64,000 nucleotides of DNA from Porpolomopsis calyptriformis. Its lineage: Eukaryota > Basidiomycota > Agaricomycetes > Agaricales > Hygrophoraceae. Positions 10,737 through 21,346 of the stretch are shown here, piece by piece (position 1 is the first letter of the stretch; every line of letters begins with the position of its first letter). Where the stretch lies: NCBI GenBank assembly GCA_951640195.1, contig OX621175.1:496001-560000 (forward strand), in the 5' to 3' direction. The position numbers were made by a program, and so were the translations under genes. Below the pieces are notes generated by a model, which was given only the letters and a program-made list of their open reading frames with translations, was not told the DNA's origin and did no database searches.

Positions 10737-13691
10737 TCACCCGCTCGTCAGCAGACGATTCAATTCCTGCACCCTCCGTTCCCAGTCCTCCACCTCCGTC
10801 AGCTTCCGCTCGAGCGTTAATATCTCCCGATCAACGCTCATGCGCTCCTCAGCCGTCCCTACTTGTGACACTGTCCAATTCCCCGAGCCATCCCCAGTCA
10901 GGGTCAACAACCGCGTGTGATATTTCATGAGCGAAGGCCTGTGCAAGTCAGCTCATGGTCCACAAATAAAAGACAAGGAGCCTTACCGCAATGAAATAGT
11001 GATGAGAGTGATTCCAATCGATTTGGCGTGCTCGTACATCTGTCCTTCGACGTCACTAGAGACAGCACTCGTGCATTCTGCCAGAGGGTTTTCATCAAAA
11101 CTCAGAATTGTAAGACAAAAAACATACCATCTAGGACGGCAAATCTTGGCTTGTGGTAGAACACCCGTGCCATGCCCATCTATCAAGGAAACAGCCTCAG
11201 CTTCCCCATCACCAAACGACGCAGCAAAAATCCATACTCGCTGTTTCTCCCCTCCGCTCAAAACGTCCCTCCATTCCTTCCTCGTCGACCACCCCCCCTC
11301 CCTCTCTGGCAAATAAGCCAAATGCACCATCTCCAGAATCTCCATCAAATCCGACAGCGTCTTCCCAGATTCCACAAATTCAGGGTACGAATGTGGGTAT
11401 ATCACCTGGTCCAACAAGCTCCCGGTCACCATATACGCCCGCTGCGGCACCACAAATACGCTTTTCCGCCCCGCACTCGCCGGTCGTTTCACATCTGCGT
11501 CCGCGCCCTGCGGCGCCCACAGCCCGGCCAACACTCGCGCAATAGCCGTTTTCCCAACACCGTTACTCCCGGTGATCATCAAATGCTCTCCTTCCTTCAC
11601 CACGACCGACAGGTCCCGTACGAGCGGAGGATTCCTCCCGTAATCCTCCACATCCGACTCAATTTCACCGTCGATCGAGAAGACTTCTTCAACCGGGTTG
11701 TGGATCGGCGGAATGCCTACGTCCACGTGTGAGAGTTCGATTGGCCCCTCAACATCACCAAAATGCGAAGGCAGAGGCTCGAGATTGTGCAACGTCGAAA
11801 GAAGGGTCCACAAGCGGGACGTTAGACCGGCCAACTCGAGGAGATCTTTATAAGCGAACATGAGTCTCCCCCCTGCATCCGCAAGTGACAATAGTAGACG
11901 ACGATTGGAGATATATGCTAAATGGTAGCTCCATCGTAAGTGTTTGAAAGACATTGAGGAGGAAACACGCACTTTCTGTCCGACCAGCGACTGCATCGTC
12001 TGGTTGCCCTTTCTCCCTTTCGCTCGTCTGCACTCCCAGGGAGCGACGCGTTCTCGTAAACAGAAGGGGAACGGCAATGAGTGCATACCCGGCTGCAGAC
12101 CAAAGGTACTTGATCACATAATCTTCTGTCCATTCATATGCAATGCGAATCTAAATGATCGAGGGGCGAAAAAGAACACTCCGAGATCCTAATGACGAAC
12201 ATGAAACATACCTTGTATATAGAATTGACATGCTTGATAAGTCGGAGGTAAGCTTTTGTTAAGATATCTCTCTCTCGGGCTCCGCCGTCATAGAAACTTC
12301 CACACCCAACGTTTATGAGCGAATATCAGGCTTATCAGATAGCGAAATGCTCACGCAATCTCTTCACTTTCTCGCCCAACTCGGCCCATGCCTGCTCTAT
12401 ACTCCCCCTCCAACCTGGCTTCTACAGCTGCCAGCCGTCCAAATGCAGGCGTCACCGCCCTCAGGATAGCCACAGTCGCATAATAGTTTGCGAAAAGCAA
12501 CACGGTTCCGCGTACTCCTAATGAACGCGACAGTTGTGAGGTAAAGAGTAGAATGTCCAGGGAGGGTTTGGCGATGTTTCCGCTGCGAAATCGACGAGGC
12601 TCAGTAGATGTTCGTACACGGAGAATTTTAAGAAAAACACTGACTACAAGCCGGCAAGAGCTTCTGAGAACGCAGCTATATCTGCAGTAATATATTGATC
12701 GACATCCGCGAGACCAGTGCGGTAATACCGAATGTCTGGCGCAGATGAAATGTAAAGGTCGTGCGTATAGCGTGTGAGCCGTGTGCGCAAACGGAAAGCC
12801 AGTTTAGCTTGTAAATGGCGTATCTAAGAGGAATCGATGACCAGCCTCATTCAAAAGCTATCAAAAGTTTACATACCATCGAATTAGTGTATGTGCTCGG
12901 GATGGCAAGAAGGAACCATAATCCGAGACCTTTGATAAATCCCTTCCCGTTCGCACAAACCTAGACCTCAGCGTAAGTTGGAGTCAATCAAGCGAATGGA
13001 TCCGTTCACCAAATCTTTAACAATCCGTCCATCCAACCTTGCAACCGCCACACTGAGCACTGTTCGCAATACCAAAAAGAATGAATGAAAGATGACGATG
13101 AGCGCCTCCTTCGACCTCCATGAAGGAATCGCGATCCTGAAGAGGATGGCTCTTAGCTGGCGGAGGAATGTTGTGTCGATGTTGGGCTTTGACTTTGAAG
13201 ATGCTGAGAGAAGAGGGAAGTAGGGAGCATCGGATTTGAGCTTTGAGGCCGGGATTGGATGGATTGGAACCTGAGTGAATTATGATTGAATGTTTGTCGC
13301 AAAATTGGATACAGCAATCTCAAGTCACAGATCAGGCAGGTAATGAGTATATACGAGAGACTATAACTGTGCCGAACGCTTGGGCAAGATCGTATGGCTT
13401 CGGGGGCAAAACCAAATTGAGGACGCGTACCTTGGCCAGATGGCTATCTCGGTACGGCACAATGAGTATCTTAGTCCCATTGGCATCTGTTGTATACACT
13501 TCCTGTACTGCCTGGGCGAGTTGAACGGGTGTCAGAGGAGGGCTTCGCGCAACGAGTTTGAGTTTGGAGAGGGCATGTTTTGGAGCGGTAAAAATGCGTG
13601 TGCGGAGAAGAAGGAGCGAAACAAGGAAGATGATGAGAGATTTTCGAGCTGGGGGTGGTAGGGAACGGATAGGTCTTGAAAGGATGGCCAT
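10737..13691 (-). CDS. Peroxisomal long-chain fatty acid ABC half-transporter (ABCD/ALD, Pxa-like)
   Basis: Imports acyl-CoA or fatty acids into peroxisomes for beta-oxidation as a dimer of half-transporters. The first ATG in frame is 13691 (MAILSRPIRSLPPPARKS). N-terminal exons give LIIFLVSLLLLRTRIF and TKILIVPYRDS, then an ABC membrane domain including RLTRYTHDLY and the family-typical NADQxI-like segment DVDQYITAD. The nucleotide-binding domain has Walker A GSNGVGKTA near 11545-11571, signature LSGGEKQR near 11262-11285, and Walker B/D-loop FAVLDECTSAVS. The latter is assembled across two introns, so an unspliced read loses it. The C-terminus reads LTLERKLTEVEDWERRVQEL. TM-NBD order and half-size fit ABCD. 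I cannot say which of the two fungal paralogues (Pxa1 or Pxa2) it is. It shares a 115-bp head-to-head intergenic region with NLR1. Confidence 0.9.
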
Positions 13692-13806
13692 TGGTATGAT
13701 CGAGAGTGCTGAAGCCGAGCCATATGATTTCAAGGGGATTAGGGTTAGGTTTTCTTATCACACCATCAAGTTCACTCCCTCTTCAGCGCTACCGGAAATC
13801 GCAAAA
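13692..13806. promoter_or_regulatory. divergent promoter between ABCD gene and NLR1, with telomere-like TTAGGG motif
   Basis: Only 115 bp separate the ATG of the ABCD gene (minus) and the ATG of NLR1 (plus). The interval contains TTAGGGTTAGG at 13739-13749. The same motif and its right-hand context (TTTTCTTATCA) recur upstream of NLR2 at 21252-21262. Both genes must therefore have very short leaders or overlapping control elements. A role for the motif as a Tbf1/Rap1-type site is only a guess. Confidence 0.5.
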
Positions 13807-16596
13807 ATGGCTTTACCAACGATTGCGATCGATGCGAAAGATAGTAAAGTCAATGTGGTCGGAGGGAATCAGACCAACGTGACGAATGTCTATGACATGT
13901 CTACGGGTACGCTAATTCTGGGGGATGTAATCGTGCATTTATCTCTTGTGGATTTTAGATGAAAATGTGTATAAATGGTTGTCGGCTGCCATTCCATCCA
14001 AGAATTATCACACGGCGCGCAATCAACGTCTCAAAAACACTGGTTTATGGTTCATACGGGGCAATCGATTCGCCCAATGGAAATCAGAAGCTGACATGTT
14101 TATGTGGGTTCACGGAAAACGTAAGTCTCTATTACGATGCATATCATTTGACTGGACGCTGAACTCTGATGCAGCGGGTTCTGGTAAAACCGTCCTGAGG
14201 TAAGCTTTTCAATTTGCAAAACGGTATGCGTTCAGATGTTGACCGACCTTCGTGCAGCGCCTCCATCATTGAGCATCTCTTTCACTTCCACCAATCGAGT
14301 CCTACTGTCGCTTGCGCGTATTTCTTTTTCGACGGCAGAGACTCTCAGAAGGAGTTGCAACTGCACGAAAATCTTATCCGATCACTCGTCCTGCAAACTT
14401 CAACTCAATGTGGGGCTGTACCTGATTCATTGATGACGCTCTATGCCCAATGCCACAATGGGAATTCGCAGCCTTCCGTTGATTCCCTCCAGAGTACCCT
14501 ACTGTCTATTCTCGGTTCCTTTGAGCATGCATACATCGTTGTTGACTCCGTCGACGAATGCACGGAAAGGAAAGCGCTCTTGAAATGGATCGAGGATATC
14601 TCTCGTACCAGGACTGGCAAGCTACACTTGCTCGCGACTAGTCGGGATGAAGAAGACATCACCCACCGACTCGGTTCTCTCGATCCTAATAATATCCTTA
14701 TGAAACCTGAAGACGTCAATACCGATATCGAGCGATATGTCAATCACTTGCTTGAAGCTGATGACGAACTGGGACAATGGGACGAAGACATCCAAGCGAA
14801 CATCAAATCTAGCTTAATGAAAAGCGCAGATGGAATGTATGCGATTCCTACTTGCCATCACATCTAGACGATAATCATCTGTTGGATCAGGTTTCGATTG
14901 GTCTCGTTGCAGCTGACGGCATTGCAAGATTGCTATAGTCAAGACTCGTTAAAGGATCAAATGGGATGTCTTCCTACTGGGTTGGATGAGTTTTATGATC
15001 GAATCGTCTCTGGGATCAACAAGAAGCATCGTGACGATGCGCTTAAGATCCTTCAATGGCTTGCATTCTCTGCTCGCCCCTTATCACTCGATGAAATTGT
15101 ACAGGTTGTTGGCGTGGTCTCAGACCCTGATCACGGTCTTCGTTTCAAGGCATCTCGCGTATACCGTGATTCACGATTGGTGATGCGAGTGTGCTCCAGT
15201 CTTGTTAGCGACGTAGACGGTAAGAACGAATTCTATCAACGATACCTGTCTAACGACGGGGTCAGGAACAATCAAACTGTCGCATATGTCTGTGAAAGAC
15301 TACCTGCTCTCCGGCAAAGATCAATGCAGCGCGACGGGCTTCAGCATTGATGAACGACTTTCCCACTCATTCATCAGTCAAACATGCTTGGCGTATCTTT
15401 TGCAATTCGACACACTCGACACCCTGACCGCTGACACCATGCAAGATTTCCCGCTTGCCGATTATGCCGCGCAAAATTGGATTTCTCACATCCGATCGGG
15501 AAGCGACGACTGGTCTGGTATTCAGCTGAAACTGGTGAAAGCTCTGTTCCAGCCATGTCACACTCCCCCATTCATCACATGGGTTCGGCTGTGTGATATA
15601 GATAACTTTGGGCTAGAGGATTTATCACGCCCACCTCATGACATTCCATCCACCCTGTATTATGCCTCGTTGGCTGGTTTGGTGCATGGCTTGACATTGC
15701 ACATTGGGTATGCTGATGTCAATGCACTGGGTGGATATTATGGAAATGCTCTCCTGGCTGCATTATGTGCAGGCCATGATGTAATTGTGAGCCTCCTCTT
15801 GGTGAATGGAGCAGATGTGAATGCACAGGGTGAATGGCATGGAAATGCTCTCCAGGCTGCATCACTTAGAGGCTATGACACAATTGTGAAGCTTCTCCTG
15901 GATTATGGAGCAGATGTTAATGCAGAGTGTGTACTGCATGGAAGTGCTCTCCAGGCTGCATCATATAGAGGTTGTGATGTGGTTGTGAAGCTTCTCCTGG
16001 ATTATGGAGCAGATGCTAATGCACAGAGTGTACAGCATGGAAATGCTCTCCAGGTAGCATCATTTGGAGGCTATAACATGACTGTGAAGCATCTCCTAGA
16101 TTATGGAGCAGATGTTAATGCACAGAGTGCACTGCATGGAAGTGCTCTCCAGGCTGCATCATACCAAGGCTATGATGTGATTGTGAAGCTCCTCCTAGAT
16201 TATGGAGCAGATGTTAATGCACAGGGTGCACGGCATAGAAATGCTCTCCTAGCTGCAACATCCACAGGCCATGATGTGATTGTGAAGCTTCTGCTGCACA
16301 AAGGAGCAGATGTTAATGCACAAGGTGGATTCTATGGAAATGTTCTCCAGGCTGCATCATATCTAGGCCATGATGTGATTGCAAAGCTCCTCCTGGATCA
16401 TGGAGCAGATGTTAATGCACAAGGTGGAGAGTATAGAAATGCTCTCCAGGCTGCATCATACAAAGGCCATGATGTGATTGTAAAGCTCCTCCTGGATCAT
16501 GGGGCAGATGTTCATGCACAAGGTGGAGATGCTCTCCAGGTTGCATCAGATGGAGGCTATGATAAGGTTGTAAAACTTTTGAGAGATGCAATGTAA
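13807..16596 (+). CDS. NACHT-ankyrin NLR-like receptor, NLR1 (intact copy)
   Basis: STAND-type NTPase of the fungal NOD-like receptor class, thought to act in non-self or conflict recognition. Six exons (13807-13906, 13959-14120, 14175-14199, 14258-14836, 14891-15219, 15266-16596) join to an 841-residue protein. The order is: short N-terminus with VVGGNQTNV; a WLSAAIP...ARNQRLKNTGLWF segment; Walker A GKPGSGKT; Walker B-like YIVVDSVDEC; sensor-like LLATSRDEED; a winged-helix-like stretch; the IKLSHMSVKDYLLSGK linker; and about nine 33-residue ankyrin repeats with consensus ADVNAQGxxxGNALQAAS. The P-loop lies largely on a 25-nt exon. Repeats are highly alike at DNA level (99-bp period), which favours repeat gain, loss and recombination. 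No frame disruption is seen, so this copy should be functional. The ligand and the output domain are unknown. Confidence 0.9.
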
Positions 16597-16915
16597 CAAT
16601 ATTGTACTGTGTAAAATAGTATAAAACTTGGTCCGGAGAGTAACGGCCATCCGAAGCTCAATGTGTCGTGTCACGTGTGACAACCGTTCTTTCCGACTAC
16701 AGTCAGCCGCTCGTCCAGATTTTTTCTTTCTGTTTTTTCTTTTCAACGCCGCTTGTTTCCTTCCCTCGTTTTTGCTCAAGGGCGGGCAAAGACACTGCCC
16801 AGAGCGTTGTCCATCAGTTCCAAGAACGACCGTTGGGTCCGCATCAGTCCGCCATCAAGTTTCAAGTTGCAACGTAATCTGCTGAGACATCCGGTCTCTA
16901 ACTCTGACCGCCATC
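16597..16915. other. intergenic
   Basis: NLR1 3' flank and promoter of the next gene. It contains a T-rich pyrimidine tract near 16720-16745. No gene was recognised. Confidence 0.4.
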
Positions 16916-18848
16916 ATGTCTCTTTCACGAACGAGTACGAACACGAACACGAGCACGAGCACTAGCACAAGCAGTATCAACACACCTCATAATCTACACA
17001 AGGTCAGTCCGTCTCCGATCTCAATTGATCTCTCTCATTCAACGAAATCTCCAGTCAAGTTCAAGCCCAATCGCAAGTCCGCCGTCTCTCTCTCAATCCG
17101 CTTCATCTTCAGCATCCTCCTCGGTTCCCAAACCAACCACTCCACCCCGCGGCCGCCTCTCCTCTCGCTACCCCAACACACTGGGCCGCGTGCCACTTCA
17201 CCGGAGGGGCACCTCTCGAACTTACGAGCATCTAGAGGATCTCCTCCGCGAGGCAGGTTACAAAGAAACACGGATTTTCACCCCAGAAGGCGAGCGTGCC
17301 GAAGCTGAAGCTGCCGAACGTTCTGCGGACGAAGAGAATGGTGGAAAGGCCAGCAGGAAAAGGACCAGCGTTCGTGGTAGCGTTGGCGCTGTCGTCGACT
17401 TCTTAGCCGGCTTAATGCCCAGTGTCGCCGGCAGCAATCCAAATCCGCAACCCGAGTCTGCGAATAACAATGCTGATCAGCTCTCAGAGGCGGTCCCTCA
17501 ACTGCGGGAGGAAAGAGCGCGTTCCCCCACTTCCTCCCCTTTGGCCCACCGCAAACGAGCAACGAGATCTACCGACCTCCATTCATCCACAGGTGCATCT
17601 TCGTCTGAAAGTCTCCACACATCACAGTCGTCATCGGGACCTCCAACGTCTTCCGCGAGCACTGCACGTCCCCGGAAACATATCTCCCAGCATCAGCGTA
17701 TCACACCATCCCGTCAGCTACCACACCAACCGTCAAGCACAAGTCTTCTCCGAGCTTCCTATGCGTACCTGCCATACATGGCCCCCAAGCCACACAATCC
17801 GCTCGCCCCACACACAAGCGCCCGCGATGGACAGGACGATAAAGACCACAAACCGCCTCTCTCAGAGACTATGCTCCAAAGTGTCACGCGAGGGTTCCTC
17901 CTGAGAGGACCCAGCTCGACCTCGCTACGCGTTGCCACATTGGCACGCCCCCCTCTTCGTCAAACGCGATCTTCCATCTCCCAGCCAGGGTGGAGCGGGG
18001 GGAAAGGAGGATGCAAGGTCCTTTCCGACTATACGAATACAGATGGTATCGCCCGCGGCGCGAAACGCGCGTCTCCGCTACAGCTCGCCACGGCGCTATT
18101 AGCTCCCCCGCCATTATGTGCGCGCATGTTGACGGAGCGGGCGGGGATGAGCGAGGGAAAGGTCAGTCTGACGGCTGTGGTGTGCCGGTCTGCGCCGGTG
18201 TCGCGATCGGGGTCGAGAGTGCGCATGGCCGTCTGGGGGAACAGTGGTGGAAAGTCCAAGCGGGGGGAACTGGGGGATCCACGAGAGAAGCAGAGGCGAA
18301 ATGCGAAGGAGAAGGAAAGAAAGAGGGAGAAGAATAAGAAAAAGTCAAAGGATCAGGTGCCTTCGTTGGCGAGTACGCGGGTCGAAGGCGATGTCTGGGG
18401 TGGTGATGGCGCGAATAGATTTTCGAGTGAATGGGGTGTGTCTGGGGAAAGTGACGAGGAGGACTGTCCACCTTCGAGTTCAGAAAGTGAGCTGGATTTG
18501 GCGCGCTTGCTCGTTCCACCCAAGCGCCAGAATTCGATCAGGAGTCTGAGGAGGCATCTTCAAGTGCGAACGGACGTGGGTGGGAGCCTGGGGCGGCTTG
18601 GGACGAGGGGACTATTACTGTCGAGTGGAAGTGGGACTACGACGCCAGGGTGGACAGATAGAGAGGATGGGGGAGAAGACGGATGGGGGAACGGTTGGCG
18701 AAGGAAAAGAGGGAGGAGGTTTTTAGAAGAAGAGGAGAGATATCGGACGGTTGCCGGACTTTTCGGTGCTGGCGAATGCAGTGCTGGAAATGGGGTTAGT
18801 GCGATGGGGAAAAGGCGGAGAGGGATCCCTGGTGCATGGGCTGGTTGA
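16916..18848 (+). CDS. Hypothetical serine/arginine-rich low-complexity protein
   Basis: Two exons, 16916-17002 and 17055-18848 (intron of 52 nt), join in frame to a 626-residue protein beginning MSLSRTSTNTNTST. I do not recognise a catalytic domain. The only compact-looking block is RTYEHLEDLLREAGYKETRI (about residues 95-115 of the spliced protein) followed by a Glu/Ala-rich helix. The rest is low complexity: Ser/Thr/Pro-rich to about residue 300, then a basic run with KEKERKREKNKKKSK, an acidic patch near SDEEDCPPSSSESELDLARL, and a C-terminal RRRGIPGAWAG. The basic runs could be nuclear localisation signals. Long open frame, a GT-AG intron that restores frame and a plausible start argue for a real gene, probably basidiomycete-specific. 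Confidence 0.7.
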
Positions 18849-19209
18849 GCAGGATTGGGTCCGTAGATTTTTTTTTTTTTCTTCATCTCCTCTCGTAGAT
18901 GATTCGTGTGTTTAGATCCCCGGTTTCTATACTATCCAGTAATCTATCCAAGACTAAATTTTACTTTGGTTTCGCGAAAATTCTGGCTGTGCGTTTATTC
19001 ATTAATAATCGGCGTTTGGCTGTGCTGTGCTGTGAAGACATTCGATCGATCGAGCTCATCCCTCATAACGGACTCCGTCGACCCCGATTACTCACTCAAC
19101 GGATTCCAGCCCTCAAGTCTCCGATGGCTAAATCGTATTACGCTCAAGTCTTCCATTGCTTCTCAAAAGGCTATTTAATCCTCCAGGTTCCAATGGATCG
19201 CACCATTCA
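18849..19209. other. intergenic
   Basis: Short gap between two plus-strand genes with a T tract at 18868-18879. Some short open frames are present, but none has support. Confidence 0.4.
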
Positions 19210-20892
19210 ATGGACAAACATCTGTCGTACGAAAAATCCAGTGGCTTCGATCATGTACATGATCCCCCTCCTACCTACACAGACGAGGATGCGGCCATCA
19301 TACTCGGCAAGTTCCCCCCTCCGCCCCCCTCCTGCCGCCCTCTCGCCCTCCCCGTCTCTCTGCCCCAAATCGTCTCCAGCTACGACGCGCCCTTCGCGCG
19401 CGCGTACAACCCTGTGCTGGCCGAGTCTGGCATCGAGCAGGCGGACTGGCTCAGGTTTCTCGATGGGCTGAACATCGCTATCGTAAGTACGCGCTTGACG
19501 GGTCTGAATCACTCTTGATACTTGTCTCGTTCTCAGACCGCGAGCCCACCCCTTCGTGTGGTGGATATGGCAGGGTTGGTCATTGGCTTCGTGTGCGCGC
19601 GTTCTTTCCCTTCTAGTTCATAGTGTTGATATTCTATCCATCCTTTAGCCCGTACCATTGGGCGCTCATCGCAGGTATTGTGATGCAGGTGTGTCTATTT
19701 TGTCCTGTTCGTGTCCATGGTACTTACAATGCCCCTCTACCCAGACGGCATCACAGACGGCTATGGTAATTCCATTCTTAACAAAAATTCAAACGACGCG
19801 TCCAATAAAACCTTACACTCCCTAGCACATAATTTCCAAAACGCTCACCGATCGCTACTTACGAAAAGCGTAAGCCCCTGCATTGCGCTTTCCCCAACTC
19901 CATCCTCATCACTCCACCCATCCAGCAACGCTGAGTTCTTTGGTCCACGAGGACTCAAAGTGCGTCTCATGAAAACCGCCGCCATGCGCAAGTTCATACA
20001 CATCGACGCCGACGACCCCAACAGTCAATCCCCAAGCAAAGCCAAAGAGATCGCCAAATCCATCGGGCGCACAGCCGAAAGCGTCGTCCTCCGTCTCCCC
20101 ATCCCCTTCGTCGGCCGCGTGCTCAGCATGATCCCCGACGCCGTAAGTCCCCCTCACCGCCCCTCACGCTACTTTCTATAAAATAAAATAAACAACACCC
20201 AGGCGCCCAAGATCGACCCCGACGCTCCACAGGACATAACCCATCGCCGTCTGGACGCCCTCGACGGCTACATCCTCCCCGTCTCCACCCTCGTCCCCGC
20301 ACCGGAGACACCGACCGGGCTGATGGACAAGGCCTCTGCGCTTGCCATCAAGCTCCGGCAGTGGAGGAGCCGCAAGTCCGAGAGCAAGGCCGCCCGCCAA
20401 AGGCGCTTGCTCGCGATCGCGGAAGGCCATGAGACGCCCGCTTCTGCCTTCGCCTTTGCTGGCTCTGCGAACACGATGACTCGTCGCCAGGCGCGTCGGG
20501 CTGAGCGCAGTACGCGTAAGCGTCATGGGGGCGCCCATGTGAGGAGGCTCAAAGGGAAAGTGGCCAAGGCGGATCGGCTGGAGTATATCACGACGGATAT
20601 GCTCGTTTGGCTCGTGCTTTTTAATGCTGATCAAGGTAGAGTTTGAATAAACGGTGATGGGGATATGTTCTGATTTATGGTTGTCGCGTTTATTAGATTC
20701 GGAAATCGAGGGAACGAACCTCGCGGACAATACAGCGGATGTAGAGCACATTCGTGTAAGTCTTGGATTTGATTCCTCTGCGTGATTTTTTTTTTTTTTG
20801 ATCAGACTAATTGTTGGCTGCAGGACGACGATTGGAAGGAGGTACTTGAGAAGGAAGATGACGAAGAAATAGAGGAGATCAACTCTGAATGA
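19210..20892 (+). CDS. Conserved fungal protein of unknown function, one hydrophobic segment, basic C-terminal half
   Basis: Start ATG 19210 (MDKHLSYEKSSGFDH), stop TGA 20890-20892. At least seven introns are needed. The joined protein has a DPPPTYTDEDAAIIL segment and a proline run with LALPVSLPQI. Next comes SYDAPFARAYNPVLAESGIE, then WLRFLDGLNIAI. A mildly hydrophobic stretch PYHWALIAGIVMQTASQTAM follows, then TDRYLRKANAEFFGPRGLKV. A very basic region (LRQWRSRKSESKAARQRR) precedes an acidic end, EKEDDEEIEEINSE. The layout (prolines, F-x-x-Y-N-P motif, FxPRGLxxxL, charged tail) is one I associate with conserved ascomycete and basidiomycete hypothetical proteins, but I cannot attach a function. 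A 14-nt tract that looks like a donor at 19679 is best read through to keep frame. Confidence 0.7.
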
Positions 20893-21064
20893 AATTCAAG
20901 GCTTATACACCACAAAGTCAGTTGATAGATGATTGATTTATAGATTGGAGGTTTATCCCAACGAGACGGTGATGGTGATTGATTTCCTAGCGATTCGGCG
21001 CGTTCATGCATCAGTAAAGAGCACTTCGGCATCCTACAAGAACGCTTTGGTCAGTTCAGAAAGA
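20893..21064. other. intergenic
   Basis: Gap between the conserved unknown gene and the ABCD-like remnant. No feature was recognised. Confidence 0.4.
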
Positions 21065-21180
21065 AAGTAAAAAACATCATACTCGTCTATCAAGGAAACA
21101 GCGTCAGCTTTAGTGAAAATCCATACTCACCTCCCTCCCTCTTTCAAGCAAGTCAAATAGAACTCTCCATTAAACCGGAC
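21065..21180 (-). pseudogene. short remnant resembling the ABCD transporter gene
   Basis: This stretch shares ctatcaaggaaacagc followed by tcagctt, then aaaatccatactc and cctccctct, in the same order and orientation as 11170-11300 inside the ABCD gene (near its signature region), with deletions between the matching blocks. It sits just upstream of NLR2, in the same relative orientation as the ABCD gene upstream of NLR1. It is best read as what is left of a duplicated ABCD-NLR pair after loss of most of the transporter copy. The match is short and interrupted, so confidence is moderate. Confidence 0.5.
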
Positions 21181-21346
21181 ATCGCCTGCCCAGATCCCAG
21201 GTATGTTATGTTATGTTGTCGGTCCCAGCGAACGCACTGGCGATCGGAAGGTTAGGGTTAGGTTTTCTTATCAGCTCACATCGTCAAGTGTTACAATATT
21301 CACTCACTTCAGTCCTACTGGAAATCCAACAGCGATATTGGCCAAG

